Positions 25,545-36,818 of a DNA stretch of 64,000 nt are shown here, piece after piece (the stretch's first letter is position 1; the number at the start of each line of letters is the position of its first letter). The notes under the pieces were generated by a model. It worked only from the letters and a program-made list of their open reading frames with translations. It was not told where the DNA came from and did no database searches. The stretch is from Methylovulum psychrotolerans (lineage in GTDB: Bacteria > Pseudomonadota > Gammaproteobacteria > Methylococcales > Methylomonadaceae), in contig NZ_PGFZ01000005.1 in NCBI RefSeq assembly GCF_002923755.1, forward strand, positions 64,743 through 128,742, given 5' to 3'. The position numbers and the translations under genes are program-made.

Positions 25545-26495
25545 TTATCGGGTGGGTTTATTGGCAATCCCAAACGGAATATGCACCATCGGGATATTGC
25601 TGGCGGACGCTTGCAAATGGCTGAGCTGGTCATCAAAAAAGATATGCGGCTTTAGTACCGACAAAATCCGCGCCTTTTCCATGCCGCCTAGGAAAAATGA
25701 CTCGTCCGCCGACACGCCCCAGCTTTTTAGCGTGGTGACCACCCGCTCATGTGCAGGGGCATTTCTGGCGGTGACAATGGCAATGCGGATGATTTTTTGG
25801 TAAGAAGGGTCTTCTTGGCGCTTAGCCTCTTCCAGCCGCTGCATAAATGCGAGATTTTTAAACAAACCCGCCAACGGCCCCGGCTGGTGGGGTATGGCTT
25901 GCTTTTCGGTTTCGTGGGCGACAAACTCGGTCAAGGAATGGTTTTTTTTATAAACCGCCTCGGCCTCATCATCGGCAATCACGCCGTCAAAGTCGAAAGC
26001 CACCCGCAATTCCGCATCTTGCCCATCATCATAAATCACCGAAGGCAATACGACCCCCGCCGGATAACCGGCATTAATCGCTTGTTGCACATCGTCTTTA
26101 TTGGCGCTTAAAAACAGCGAGGCATTAAAAGCGGGGACATACTTATGCGGCGAATGCCCGGCCATAAAAGCCGCACGCGTAATGTCCAAACCATAATGTT
26201 GAATCGAGCGGAAAATCCGCAAGCCCGTTTCAGATGAATTGCGCGACAACATCACCACCTCAACCGGGCATTGCTCAGGAAACGCCTTGTTAATGCCTAA
26301 AAACCGCCGGATAAACGGAAACGCCACCCCGGTCGGGAAAGGCTGGTCTATATGTGCCTCCTGATGGCGGCGGTAATCGTTATAGCCTTTATCCAAATAG
26401 ATTTGGTGCGATTCGGATAAGTCAAACAAGGCACTGGACGACACGCCGATGACAAACTTGCTTTCGATAGCATAAGCGGCCATTAAACGATCCAC
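25545..26495 (-). CDS. 5'-nucleotidase (cytosolic NT5C1-like family)
   Basis: 316 aa. IGVSSSALFDL at the start, VVMLSRNSSETGLRI in the first half, then the HAD-type VAFDFDGVIADDEAE (about 165-180), IVTARNAPAHERV and a FFDDQ end. This layout is the PF06189 5'-nucleotidase family, which removes phosphate from nucleoside monophosphates. M5 (MAAYAIES) is an alternative start. Ten bases after the first protoglobin gene on the same strand. Confidence 0.85.
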   Translation of the reverse strand: MDRLMAAYAIESKFVIGVSSSALFDLSESHQIYLDKGYNDYRRHQEAHIDQPFPTGVAFPFIRRFLGINKAFPEQCPVEVVMLSRNSSETGLRIFRSIQHYGLDITRAAFMAGHSPHKYVPAFNASLFLSANKDDVQQAINAGYPAGVVLPSVIYDDGQDAELRVAFDFDGVIADDEAEAVYKKNHSLTEFVAHETEKQAIPHQPGPLAGLFKNLAFMQRLEEAKRQEDPSYQKIIRIAIVTARNAPAHERVVTTLKSWGVSADESFFLGGMEKARILSVLKPHIFFDDQLSHLQASASNIPMVHIPFGIANKPTR

Positions 26496-26504
26496 GTCAT
26501 CGGG

Positions 26505-26981
26505 TTAAGCCCATAGTCCATAAGATTTCTGCATAACGATTAAAGAAAACCCCAGCACGGCATTAATGGCTTGCAGGGCTTTGGTGCATTGTTGTTTGTC
26601 ATCACCAAACTCTTCAATGACAATGGCAAATAATTCTTTGCTCATTAAATACATGGAGCCGGTCATAAATTCAAGTGGCAATTGGATGGCGACATGGGCA
26701 TCTCCGACATTGAGCATTTTTTCGGTGAAGTCGGCATCGATGTCTTGGGTGAATAAGCTGTTGAGCCAATTTAAATGCGTGGTTTTCAGATGCTCTATCC
26801 GCTCACTATGGGCTTTTAAAAAATAAAACGTATCTGATGTGGTGAGCAGTTTAACGTAAAACGCATCGGTCACTTTGGGCAAGTGTGGCGTTATGACAGG
26901 TGCTATTTCTTTTAGGCGGCTTTCAAGCTCACTGCTTAATCCAGAAATGGCTTTGCCGCTGGTCATTATTTTGTTTATCAT
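26505..26981 (-). CDS. Stand-alone protoglobin / globin-sensor domain protein (copy 1)
   Basis: 158 aa, one protoglobin domain: VTDAFYVKLL, LKTTHLNWLNSLF and the proximal-His region VGDAHVAIQLPLEFMTGSMYLM. No effector domain (no GGDEF, MCP or kinase) follows, so it probably binds oxygen or another gas and either signals through partners or handles the ligand. Paralogue of the gene at 27117, 135 bases away, with about the same order of motifs. Same strand as the 5'-nucleotidase. Confidence 0.8.
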   Translation of the reverse strand: MINKIMTSGKAISGLSSELESRLKEIAPVITPHLPKVTDAFYVKLLTTSDTFYFLKAHSERIEHLKTTHLNWLNSLFTQDIDADFTEKMLNVGDAHVAIQLPLEFMTGSMYLMSKELFAIVIEEFGDDKQQCTKALQAINAVLGFSLIVMQKSYGLWA

Positions 26982-27116
26982 AAAAGTATCGCCTTTATTT
27001 TTATTGTTGTTTTGGCAATGATATAAATTATTATGTCATTTGTTCAGGTTTTATTTATCGGGTATTGTGTGCCGTATAAACCATTAATTCCCGTTTCCAT
27101 TCGGGGGGAAATCGAC

Positions 27117-27701
27117 TTAATTAGAAGGCGTGTAAGCGGAGCTAAGGTTTGAAAATAGCGTTTCGCTTATGCCGGTCATTTTCAGGAACGGTTCAAGTTC
27201 CCGTTGTAAAAAGGATGTCTGATACGATTGTTGCATGATTAAAAGACAGAAGCCTATGGCTGAAATGACCGCGTTAGTCAGTTCCGCTTTTTTTGTGCTG
27301 TCGAGGGTTAATGTTTCAATTTCGCTGATGATTAAATTCGACAAGAGCGTCATCGACCCCGCCATAAATTCAACAGGCAAATTAATTTTTACATGCACAT
27401 CGCCGACTTTATACATGGCTTCGGTGTAATGGCTATCAAAGGCTGAAGAAAATAAGCTTTCAAGCCATTTGCTATGGGTTTTTTTTAATTGTTCTATTCT
27501 TCCTTCCAAAAATGGCTTGGTTTTCTCTATGGTTATGAGTTTTGCGTAAAAAGCATCGGTAATATGAGGGATCCTTTGGAATATTTCGTCTTTTACTGAA
27601 GCAAGCACTGCCTCGTGTTGGTCCGTCAAGCCGGAAAAACTTTTTGCATATTCTGTTAATGCTTGAAAATTAATGGTATTTTTCATGGTTTTTATATTCA
27701 A
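27117..27701 (-). CDS. Stand-alone protoglobin / globin-sensor domain protein (copy 2)
   Basis: 194 aa. Shares ITDAFYAKLI, LKKTHSKWLESLF and VGDVHVKINLPVEFMAGSMTLL with copy 1, so the two are paralogues. A C-terminal extension of about 30 residues is unique to this copy. Proximal His is in GDVHVKI. No effector domain. The gap between copies (26982-27116) is AT-rich and may hold a promoter, so the two may be expressed separately. Confidence 0.8.
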   Translation of the reverse strand: MNIKTMKNTINFQALTEYAKSFSGLTDQHEAVLASVKDEIFQRIPHITDAFYAKLITIEKTKPFLEGRIEQLKKTHSKWLESLFSSAFDSHYTEAMYKVGDVHVKINLPVEFMAGSMTLLSNLIISEIETLTLDSTKKAELTNAVISAIGFCLLIMQQSYQTSFLQRELEPFLKMTGISETLFSNLSSAYTPSN

Positions 27702-28059
27702 GGTGAATGCAGCTTAAAGGGTAGTTGAATAATCCGTTGTTGGTATAGCATAAAGCAATTATGGCCTGCTTAGATGTTACACATCAGGCAGTATAAGGGT
27801 TACACAGAACGGACAACAGCCCCTTTTCAAAGTTTACTAATTCTCTTATATTCATTTCATAAGTGCAATCGAAATTAAACGGCTATGAGAGGCTATTATC
27901 CTGACTGTGGCGGAGCGCTGTCGGGCTTCTGGCCAAAGGCAAGCCTTTGCGTAGCTATTCCATAAAAGCTACGTTTTCCCACTCGACGCACCCTGCGGCC
28001 TACGCTGTTTTATGGCATAATGCCATTATTTATTTTCCCTACATCTTGTGCATTTATCC
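27702..28059. other. Intergenic region before metG
   Basis: No ORF supported. A 7-base hairpin CGTAGCT / AGCTACG (27950-27973) is followed by four T and could be a weak terminator or part of a short interspersed repeat. The rest holds the divergent promoters of the protoglobin gene and metG, which I cannot pin down. Confidence 0.4.
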
Positions 28060-30084
28060 ATGTCGAATAGAAAAATTCTTGTCACCAGTGCCTTGCCTTA
28101 TGCAAATGGCCCGATTCATTTAGGCCATTTGGTTGAATATATCCAGACTGACATTTGGGTGCGTTTCCAAAAGCAACGCGGCCACCAGTGCCATTATGTC
28201 TGTGCGGACGATACCCACGGCACGCCGATTATGTTACGCGCCGATAAAGAGGGTATTACGCCGGAGGCATTGATCGGCAAGGTCTGGGAACAGCATTTTG
28301 CCGATTTTAACGAGTTTGGCGTGGCTTTTGACAATTATCACAGCACCCATTCCGAAGAGAACAGAGTCTTGTCGGCAATGGTGTATACCCGGCTGCGCGA
28401 TGCCGGGCATATCAGTTCGCGCACCATTACCCAGGCCTTTGATCCGGTAAAGAATATGTTTTTGCCTGACCGTTTCATTAAGGGCGAATGCCCTAAGTGT
28501 GGCGCGGCTGAGCAGTATGGCGACGGTTGCGAAGTGTGCGGGGCGACCTATTCGCCGACGGATTTAAAAAATCCGGTGTCGGCCATTTCCGGCGAGAAGC
28601 CGATTGCCAAAGATTCGGTACATTATTTCTTTGATTTGGCCAACTTTACCGAAATGCTGAGCGCGTGGACAAACGCCGGGCATTTACAACCGGAAGTGAG
28701 CAATAAGCTCGCCGAATGGTTGGGCGGCGGTTTGCAGCAATGGGATATTTCGCGCGATGCGCCGTATTTCGGTTTTGAGATTCCTGACGCGCCCGGCAAA
28801 TATTTTTATGTCTGGTTAGACGCGCCGATTGGCTATATGGCAAGTTTTAAGAATTTGTGCGATAAGCAGGGTTTGGATTTTGATGCGTTCTGGGCTAAGG
28901 ACAGCACGGCTGAGCTGTACCATTTCATCGGCAAAGATATTATTTATTTCCATGCCTTATTTTGGCCGGCGATGTTGAGTGGTGCGGGTTTGCGCACGCC
29001 GTCGGCCATTTTTGCGCATGGCTTTTTGACGGTGAACGGTGAAAAGATGTCCAAATCACGCGGCACGTTTATTACGGCGCGGACGTATCTGGAGCATCTG
29101 AACCCTGAATATCTGCGCTATTATTTTGCCGCCAAACTAAGTGCGGGGGTTGATGATCTGGATTTAAATTTTGATGATTTCAGCCAACGGGTCAATGCGG
29201 ATTTGGTGGGTAAGGTGGTGAATATTGCCAGCCGTTGCAGCGGCTTTATCACTAAGCGTTTTGCTGGGGTATTGTCGGCAAATTGCGCGGAACCTGCGCT
29301 GTTCGCCGATTTTCTCAGTGCCAATGCCAGCATCGCCGAGTTTTACGAAACCCGCGAGTTTGGTAAGGCAATGCGCGAGATTATGGCCTTGGCGGATAAG
29401 GCCAACCAGTATATCGACGAGAAAAAGCCGTGGCTGTTGGCAAAAGCCGAGGGTAAAGAGCAAGAACTGCATGAGGTGTGCTCAATGGGGCTGAATTTGT
29501 TCCGGGTGCTGGTGTTGTACTTAAAGCCAGTGCTGCCAGTATTGGCGGCAGAAGCGGAACACTTTTTAAAGCTTGCGCCGCAAGCGTGGACGGAGGCGGT
29601 ACAGCCGTTGTTAGCCCATGAAATTAATGAATTTAAGCCACTGATGACCCGTGTCGATGCCGATAAAATTACGGCAATTGTCGATGCGTCTAAGGAAAAT
29701 CTGGAAAAGACGGCGGTGGTGGCCGCATCTGTCGCTAAGCAGTTTGAGCCTATCGCGGAGACGATTGATTTTAATGACTTCGCCAAGCTGGATTTGCGCG
29801 TAGCCAAGATTGTTAAGGCCGCTGCGGTCGAGGGTTCTGATAAGCTGTTGCAGTTGACGGTAGATATAGGCGATGAGACCCGGACGATTTTTTCCGGCAT
29901 TAAGTCGGCCTATCAGCCGGAAGATTTGGAAGGGCGGTTGACGCTGGTGATTGCTAACTTGGCACCGCGCAAAATGCGTTTTGGGGTGTCCGAAGGCATG
30001 GTGCTGGCGGCAGGGCCTGGGGATAAGGAAATTTGGCTGCTCAGCCCTGATAGCGGCGCAGTGGCGGGGCTACGGGTTAAGTAG
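28060..30084 (+). CDS. metG: Methionyl-tRNA synthetase
   Basis: 674 aa from ATG 28060 (the frame opens 12 bases earlier at a weaker start). Class I signature [12 protein letters not shown] (HIGH), zinc knuckle [22 protein letters not shown] in [11 protein letters not shown], and a C-terminal EMAP/Trbp111-like tRNA-binding domain ([12 protein letters not shown] to the end). Charges tRNA-Met for initiation and elongation. Confidence 0.97.
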   Translation: MSNRKILVTSALPYANGPIHLGHLVEYIQTDIWVRFQKQRGHQCHYVCADDTHGTPIMLRADKEGITPEALIGKVWEQHFADFNEFGVAFDNYHSTHSEENRVLSAMVYTRLRDAGHISSRTITQAFDPVKNMFLPDRFIKGECPKCGAAEQYGDGCEVCGATYSPTDLKNPVSAISGEKPIAKDSVHYFFDLANFTEMLSAWTNAGHLQPEVSNKLAEWLGGGLQQWDISRDAPYFGFEIPDAPGKYFYVWLDAPIGYMASFKNLCDKQGLDFDAFWAKDSTAELYHFIGKDIIYFHALFWPAMLSGAGLRTPSAIFAHGFLTVNGEKMSKSRGTFITARTYLEHLNPEYLRYYFAAKLSAGVDDLDLNFDDFSQRVNADLVGKVVNIASRCSGFITKRFAGVLSANCAEPALFADFLSANASIAEFYETREFGKAMREIMALADKANQYIDEKKPWLLAKAEGKEQELHEVCSMGLNLFRVLVLYLKPVLPVLAAEAEHFLKLAPQAWTEAVQPLLAHEINEFKPLMTRVDADKITAIVDASKENLEKTAVVAASVAKQFEPIAETIDFNDFAKLDLRVAKIVKAAAVEGSDKLLQLTVDIGDETRTIFSGIKSAYQPEDLEGRLTLVIANLAPRKMRFGVSEGMVLAAGPGDKEIWLLSPDSGAVAGLRVK

Positions 30085-30118
30085 CTTTTTGGGTCATCAC
30101 GCATTTATTGGGCAGGTT

Positions 30119-30493
30119 ATGGACACTAACGATAAGACAATCAAAGTGTATTACAACTCGGCCTGTCCGGTGTGTAAGGCGGGTATAGAAGCGCAACAAG
30201 GCGAACTGCAAGCCTGTCAGATTGCTTGGCAAGATGTCCATACCGATAACAGTTTAGCCGCCGAAGTGGGGGCGGAGCTTGAGTTTGTCCGCGAACGCCT
30301 GCATGTGGTCGATGCGAAGGGCAGGGTGTTGGTCGGTTTTGCTGCCCTTTTGGAAATTGGGCGGCATTCGCCTAAGCAGCAGAAGTGGGTCAAGGTGCTG
30401 GGTTTACCGGGCATCCGCCAGCTTGGTGGGTTAGCTTATAATGGCTTTGCCGCCGTCTTGTACCGTTGGAATAGGATGAAGAAGCATTGGTGA
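30119..30493 (+). CDS. DCC1-like thiol-disulfide oxidoreductase (DUF393)
   Basis: 124 aa from ATG 30119; the frame is open upstream only through metG. Thioredoxin-like start with CxxC in YYNSACPVCKAG, then WQDVHTDN and R.HVVDAKGRVLVGF.ALLEI, typical of the DUF393/DCC family. Function unknown, perhaps disulfide exchange. 34 bases after metG, likely in the same transcript. Confidence 0.85.
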   Translation: MDTNDKTIKVYYNSACPVCKAGIEAQQGELQACQIAWQDVHTDNSLAAEVGAELEFVRERLHVVDAKGRVLVGFAALLEIGRHSPKQQKWVKVLGLPGIRQLGGLAYNGFAAVLYRWNRMKKHW

Positions 30494-30520
30494 CCAGTTT
30501 AATGGCTTTTGCTTATACGG

Positions 30521-30708
30521 CTAATAATGGTGTCTGAGTTGGGCAATTAAAACGGCCTCTTTGGTGACTCTGTAAACCAACCGATGTTCATCATTGATGC
30601 GGCGAGACCAATAGCCTGATAGGGCATTGATCCGCGCTAGCATTTTAGTGTCGGTTGTTGCCAATAGAGATATTCATCCCAAGCAGAATCTGAAAAAATC
30701 AGATTCAT
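30521..30708 (-). pseudogene. yoeB: Broken YoeB-type mRNA interferase toxin gene
   Basis: ATG at 30708 overlaps the yefM stop (ATGA) and reads [18 protein letters not shown], the exact YoeB beginning. After a one-base deletion at the CAACAACCGACA stretch the next frame reads [12 protein letters not shown], then skips about 25 codons of the family and resumes with [18 protein letters not shown] and the YoeB end IAQLRHHY, stopping at 30521. So both a frameshift and an in-frame internal deletion are present. The ribosome-cleaving activity should be lost even though the C-terminal catalytic Arg/His/Tyr region remains. Confidence 0.85.
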
Positions 30709-30965
30709 TCCAGTAATTCCCTGATAGTGCCGCCCCCTGACTCAAGTTGATTGATAGAATCTAACAGGCGTTGGGCATTTTTGGGGTTTTTGAGTAAATA
30801 GGCGGTTTCTTCCAATGCCTGATAATCTTCCAGTGAGATCATCACGACAGCATGGACGTGACGGTCACGGTTTTTGGTGATGATGACGGGTTCGTGATTG
30901 TCACAAACATTTTCCATTGTTTCGGCTAAATGCGCCCGTGCAAAAGTATAAGTGGTTGCATCCAT
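30705..30965 (-). CDS. yefM: YefM-type antitoxin
   Basis: 86 aa. TYTFARAHLAETMENVCDNHEPVIITK and VVMISLEDYQALEETAYLLKNPKNAQRL are the Phd/YefM hallmarks. A few extra residues (RDRHVHA) stand where most members have R.G..A. It overlaps the start of the broken yoeB by ATGA. The antitoxin, which binds and represses its own promoter, is intact while its toxin is not. Confidence 0.92.
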   Translation of the reverse strand: MDATTYTFARAHLAETMENVCDNHEPVIITKNRDRHVHAVVMISLEDYQALEETAYLLKNPKNAQRLLDSINQLESGGGTIRELLE

Positions 30966-31077
30966 AGAAAAGGCATGAGTGCTTGTATAATAGGCGGCCT
31001 AGCTTACTGGAATGTTCGGGCGGATGCAAATGTCCGCCCTCTCTACTAATTGACGATAAATTGAAGCCGATAAGACC

Positions 31078-31626
31078 GTGATAGAAGACATTAATAATCT
31101 CTTGCCGCAAACCCAATGCGGCCAGTGCAGTTTTAAAGGTTGCCGTCCGTATGCCCAGGCGATGGCTGAGGGTAGGGCGGACATTAACCAGTGCCCGCCC
31201 GGCGGTGACGAAGGCATTGCGGCTTTGGCGGCCTTGTTGGGTGTGCCGCCTAAGCCGCTAAATCCGGCGTTTGGTGAGCATAAGCCGAAGCAGGTGGCCT
31301 TTATCATTGAGCAGGATTGTATCGGTTGCGTCAAGTGTATCGCCGCTTGTCCGGTCGATGCCATTTTAGGGGCTGCTAAGTTTATGCACACGGTGCTGGC
31401 GGCGGAATGTACGGGCTGTGAGTTGTGTGTCGCCCCTTGTCCGGTCGATTGTATCGTTATGCAGCCTGTCGCGGCAGATGCGCACCGTTTGGACAAGCGC
31501 GGGCAGGCGGCTTTGGCAAAACGCCGTTATGAGGCGCGGCTATTGCGTAAGGCGCAAGAGGAAGCCGAGAAGGCGGAACGCGCTAGGCTGAAAAAAGCGG
31601 CGTTGTTGAAGGTGAAAGCTGTTTAA
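31078..31626 (+). CDS. RnfB-like ferredoxin (electron transport complex RsxB type), without membrane anchor
   Basis: 182 aa from GTG 31078. Order: an Fe-S domain CGQCSFKGC...CPPGG, then two ferredoxin motifs [16 protein letters not shown] and [16 protein letters not shown], then a Lys/Ala/Glu-rich tail. Standard RnfB begins with a membrane helix of about 25 residues; here the first residues are already the start of the Fe-S domain. The rest of the rnf operon is not here, so it may act as a soluble electron carrier. Same strand as efpL, 35 bases ahead. Confidence 0.85.
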   Translation: MIEDINNLLPQTQCGQCSFKGCRPYAQAMAEGRADINQCPPGGDEGIAALAALLGVPPKPLNPAFGEHKPKQVAFIIEQDCIGCVKCIAACPVDAILGAAKFMHTVLAAECTGCELCVAPCPVDCIVMQPVAADAHRLDKRGQAALAKRRYEARLLRKAQEEAEKAERARLKKAALLKVKAV

Positions 31627-31661
31627 ATAACAATTTTAATAAACCAAAGGGGAGTTAAAGC

Positions 31662-32228
31662 GTGGCAAAGGCAAGTGATTTAAAACGGGGTATGGTGGTA
31701 GAAATTAACGGTGTGCCGCATATCGTTAAGCACGTTGATGTGAAAAGCCCGTCATCACGCGGGGCGAACACGTTGTATAAAGTCCGTTTTAATAATATGA
31801 AAACCGGCTTGAAGCTGGATGAGTCGCTAAAGGGCGATGATACGTTTAAGGATGCGGAATTGGTACGCGCTAAGGTGCAGTATTCCTACAAGGACGGCGA
31901 TAATTATATTTTTATGAACGCCGAAGATTATAGCCAATACACACTGGCGGCTGAGGATTTGGAAGGGCAGGTCGACTATTTGACGGAAAGTCTGGAAGGT
32001 ATCGTCGCATTGTTGATTGACGATGAAATTCTGGGGATTGAGTTGCCTGCCACGGTGATTTTGGAGATTATCGAAACGCCGCCGCCTATTAAAGGTTCTT
32101 CGGCTTCGGCGCGGACAAAAACAGCGCGGTTAAGTACAGGTTTGGAGGTGCAGGTGCCGGAATATTTGGAAACGGGTGAGTTGATTAAGGTCAATACCGA
32201 AACGGGCAAGTATTCGTCGCGTGCCTGA
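31662..32228 (+). CDS. efpL: Elongation factor P-like protein EfpL (YeiP)
   Basis: 188 aa, three EF-P domains. The loop SPSSRGANTLYK carries Arg at position 33, the EfpL mark (true EF-P has a modified Lys there). KGSSASARTKTARLSTGLEVQVPEYL is the C-terminal OB domain signature. EfpL helps ribosomes past proline stretches in an overlapping but distinct set to EF-P. GGGGAG site before GTG 31662. Confidence 0.9.
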   Translation: MAKASDLKRGMVVEINGVPHIVKHVDVKSPSSRGANTLYKVRFNNMKTGLKLDESLKGDDTFKDAELVRAKVQYSYKDGDNYIFMNAEDYSQYTLAAEDLEGQVDYLTESLEGIVALLIDDEILGIELPATVILEIIETPPPIKGSSASARTKTARLSTGLEVQVPEYLETGELIKVNTETGKYSSRA

Positions 32229-32234
32229 TCGGTT

Positions 32235-33380
32235 GTGATGATGCACGATAACGGGCAGGTGTTAAATGTCCCCCAAGGTCAATTTGAGTTGGGACGTTTG
32301 CCTAAGCGTCCTAAGGAATTATTACGCGCTTTTGATGCGGCGGATGAGTATCTGCTGGCGCATCTCGCCGCGTCTGCGCCTGCCCAAACGGCACGGCTAT
32401 TGGTGCTGAACGATAGTTTCGGCGCATTGGCGGTGGCGTTGGCGGCGTGGCGGCCTTGCGCCCTGTCGGACTCGTATTTGTCGCAACAGGCGACACGGCT
32501 TAATCTGACGGCCAATGGCTTGGCCGAGACGCAAGTGGCTTTAATCAGTAGCCTGGCGCCTTTAACAGGCCATTTTGATTGGGTGCTGATTAAGGTGCCG
32601 AAAACCTTGGCGTTGCTGGAAGACCAGTTGCTGCGCTTGCGTCCGCATCTGAGCGAAACCAGCCAAGTGGTAGTAGCCGGTATGGTCAAGGCCTTGCCCG
32701 CCAATGTCTGGAAATTGTTGGAGCGTTTGCTGGGGCCGACCACGACTTCTTTAGCACAAAAAAAAGCGAGGCTGATTTTTGTCCGGCCTGATGGGGCGAA
32801 AGTGTTGCCGCCTAGTCCGTATCCCGTCTATTACACGCTGGAAAATACCGCCTATCGCTTGGCTAACCATGCCAATGTCTTTTCGCGTGACAGCTTGGAT
32901 ATAGGCACACGGTTTTTTCTCCAGCATTTGCCCGCTGCTGCGGATGCTTTGGATATAGTGGATTTAGGTTGCGGTAACGGGGTGGTGGGTTTGTTAGCTG
33001 CCGAACGCAATCCGGCCGCTAGGCTGCATTTTATTGACGAGTCTTTTATGGCGGTGGCTTCGGCTGAGGAAAACTTCCGGCGGGCGTTTGGCGGGGGCAG
33101 GGCGGCGACGTTTCAGGTGGGAGACGGTTTGACGGCCATGGCTTCCGCCTCGGCTGATATGATTTTATGCAATCCGCCTTTTCATCAGCAAAACACCATC
33201 GGCGACCATATTGCTATGGCGATGTTTAAGGAATCGCGCCGCGTATTACGCAAAAATGGCCAACTTTGGGTGATAGGTAATCGCCATTTGGGTTATCACG
33301 TTCCGCTTAAACGCTTATTCGGCAAAGTGTCGGCAGTTGCCGGGAATGCCAAATTTGTGATTGTTAAGGCGGTGGTTTAA
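32235..33380 (+). CDS. rlmG: 23S rRNA (guanine-1835 N2)-methyltransferase RlmG
   Basis: 381 aa, size of E. coli RlmG. FDAADEYLL start, SFGALAVALA, VLIKVPKTLALLE, LGPTTTSLAQKKARL, NHANVFSRDSLDIGTRFFLQHLP, SAM site VDLGCGNGVVGL and catalytic CNPPFHQQ. GTG, ATG and ATG codons at 32235-32243 are equally possible starts. Seven bases after efpL; both act on translation. Ends at a strong shared terminator. Confidence 0.95.
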   Translation: MMMHDNGQVLNVPQGQFELGRLPKRPKELLRAFDAADEYLLAHLAASAPAQTARLLVLNDSFGALAVALAAWRPCALSDSYLSQQATRLNLTANGLAETQVALISSLAPLTGHFDWVLIKVPKTLALLEDQLLRLRPHLSETSQVVVAGMVKALPANVWKLLERLLGPTTTSLAQKKARLIFVRPDGAKVLPPSPYPVYYTLENTAYRLANHANVFSRDSLDIGTRFFLQHLPAAADALDIVDLGCGNGVVGLLAAERNPAARLHFIDESFMAVASAEENFRRAFGGGRAATFQVGDGLTAMASASADMILCNPPFHQQNTIGDHIAMAMFKESRRVLRKNGQLWVIGNRHLGYHVPLKRLFGKVSAVAGNAKFVIVKAVV

Positions 33381-33397
33381 ACGCTTGCGCAACGTTA

Positions 33398-33433
33398 AAA
33401 AGAACCCAAAAATAAGTATTTTTGGGTTCTTTT
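33398..33433. terminator. Bidirectional terminator between rlmG and the cold-shock gene
   Basis: Perfect 16-base stem AAAAGAACCCAAAAAT / ATTTTTGGGTTCTTTT with an AAGT loop. The two flanking genes are convergent, and the stem ends in T on both strands. Confidence 0.92.
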
Positions 33434-33441
33434 AAAGATAG

Positions 33442-33651
33442 TTACGCTGGGGTTACGTTCTCAGCTTGCGGGCCTTTTTGACCTTGAGTCACCTGCATGG
33501 TCACTTTTTGGCCTTCGCGCAAGGTTTTGCGGCCGGTGCCGTTAATTGCGCTGTGGTGAACGAAAACATCTTTACCACCTTCTTGTTCAATAAAGCCGAA
33601 GCCTTTTTCATCATTGAACCATTTAACGGTACCTACAACTTGATCTGACAT
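33442..33651 (-). CDS. Cold-shock protein, CspA family
   Basis: 69 aa. Complete cold-shock domain: [15 protein letters not shown] (RNP1) and DVFVHHSAI (RNP2), AENV end. Single-stranded nucleic-acid chaperone. ATG 33651 has an AGAGTG site. A long leader with hairpins precedes it. Confidence 0.96.
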   Translation of the reverse strand: MSDQVVGTVKWFNDEKGFGFIEQEGGKDVFVHHSAINGTGRKTLREGQKVTMQVTQGQKGPQAENVTPA

Positions 33652-33675
33652 ATGACACTCTTTACTTAAAAAATC

Positions 33676-33722
33676 GCCAACATGAATTGGCTTTATAAAT
33701 CCCAGCCCTGTAAAAAGGCTGG
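33676..33722 (-). promoter_or_regulatory. Leader hairpins of the cold-shock mRNA
   Basis: Two stem-loops in the 5' leader: GCCAA/TTGGC (33676-33691) and CCAGCC/GGCTGG (33702-33722). Cold-shock genes commonly use structured leaders whose fold changes with temperature; here only the structures are seen, the role is inference. Confidence 0.4.
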
Positions 33723-33849
33723 CTCAATCTCGAACTGCAACTCATGTTAGCACTAAAAATACAGCTAGGGCAAAGACATTTTGGTTAAACTCCGATTATT
33801 TTTAAGGTAATGAGACTTGCATCACGTCTTTGTTAATTGGACTTGCCTG

Positions 33850-34236
33850 TTAATCATATTTCAGGTATTTAAAGCGCGGGTCGTCTGGCGTACCCGTTAA
33901 GGAGCCGCCTTCCGTTTTGCCGGGTTGCCACTGGATCACGTCTTCGATTTTCCTTGCTAATTCAAAATCTTTGTTAGTGATGCCTTTAGCGGCATGGTTC
34001 ATTAATTTAACGATGACAAAGGCGTAAGAAACGCTCAGGTCAGGATGGTGGAAAGCGGCTTCCGCCAAATGCCCGATAGTATTGACCACCATTAGGGTGC
34101 TTTTCCAGCCGCTGGTTTTATATTTGCGGCGTATCCAACCATTTTCCAGATACCAATGTGGCAATTCTGCCGCCAACCGCGCTTCGGTTTCGGTATCGCT
34201 GTAGGTTTCATCGTGCGTGTGTTCTCTCCAGCCCAT
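33850..34236 (-). CDS. 4a-hydroxytetrahydrobiopterin dehydratase (PCD/DCoH family)
   Basis: 128 aa from ATG 34236, which has AGAGG upstream (the frame is open to 34263). The signature EAAFHHPDLSV holds the active-site His pair; WR....W.LENGWI and TNKDFELARKIE complete the fold. Recycles the pterin of aromatic amino acid hydroxylases or acts on other pterins; no hydroxylase is nearby. A C-terminal extension (SLTGTPDDPRFKYLKYD) is longer than in the basic family. Confidence 0.9.
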   Translation of the reverse strand: MGWREHTHDETYSDTETEARLAAELPHWYLENGWIRRKYKTSGWKSTLMVVNTIGHLAEAAFHHPDLSVSYAFVIVKLMNHAAKGITNKDFELARKIEDVIQWQPGKTEGGSLTGTPDDPRFKYLKYD

Positions 34237-34266
34237 AACATAACCTCTTTGGTGTGTTGTCAATAA

Positions 34267-34292
34267 CCACCCGGATAGTAACGTCCGGGTGG
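34267..34292 (-). terminator. Likely terminator of dnaJ-dapB
   Basis: Nine-base stem CCACCCGGA / TCCGGGTGG after the dapB stop, followed on the minus strand by a short T-rich stretch (TTATTG). Weak U-run. Confidence 0.5.
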
Positions 34293-34333
34293 GTCGGATT
34301 TAGTCTGCTTAAACCATTCCGCAAAACCTTGCG

Positions 34334-36297
<1,964 letters not shown>

Positions 36298-36818
36298 GTG
36301 TATATTTGACCTTTATTTTCTGTAAGTTCGATAAATTGGTTGTGAAATTGCTATCCGGTTGCCGCCATAATCCGCCGCAACGTGTTGCCTTAGCTTTAGG
36401 ATATCCCTTATTTGCCCGCTAGGCTTTTCAGAATTTTAAAATCAGAAAGGCTTTAATCGGCAGGGTTATTTCCTATGCTTGCCTTATTAGGCATTAGGAT
36501 AATGCGGCGCGGTTTTTATACAAGATGTAAGGGCAATTATTGAAAATTAAATCTCTGGGTGAAAAAAAATCCGCTGTTACTGGGTTATGCGGTGGCTACC
36601 ATTTGTAGGGCGTTCAGGAGCCGCCATTAAGTTAAGCCGCTCGTGGGCGTTGGGCAAGAAAGGCTTGGCTTAATGGCTAGCGAAGTGGCTAGGCCTTATG
36701 GGGCGTTGCCTGATGAAAGGGTGTGCCGTAATGGAAAAGGCCTTATGCCAGTTAGCACCGTCATAAGGCCTTGTTCTAGCAATCGCACCGCGCCACTGGC
36801 GCGGTGCAAAGCCGCCTA
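36298..36818. other. Intergenic region between nhaD and dnaJ, with two hairpins
   Basis: No supported gene; a 64-codon plus-strand ORF at 36643 looks spurious. Two perfect hairpins lie close to the nhaD stop: AAGGCCTTATG / CATAAGGCCTT (36737-36772, 11-base stem) and GCACCGCGCC / GGCGCGGTGC with an ACT loop (36785-36807, 10-base stem). Neither has a U-run on the minus strand, so they may stabilise or end the nhaD mRNA. The dnaJ promoter should be near 36300-36420 but no clear boxes were found. Confidence 0.55.
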
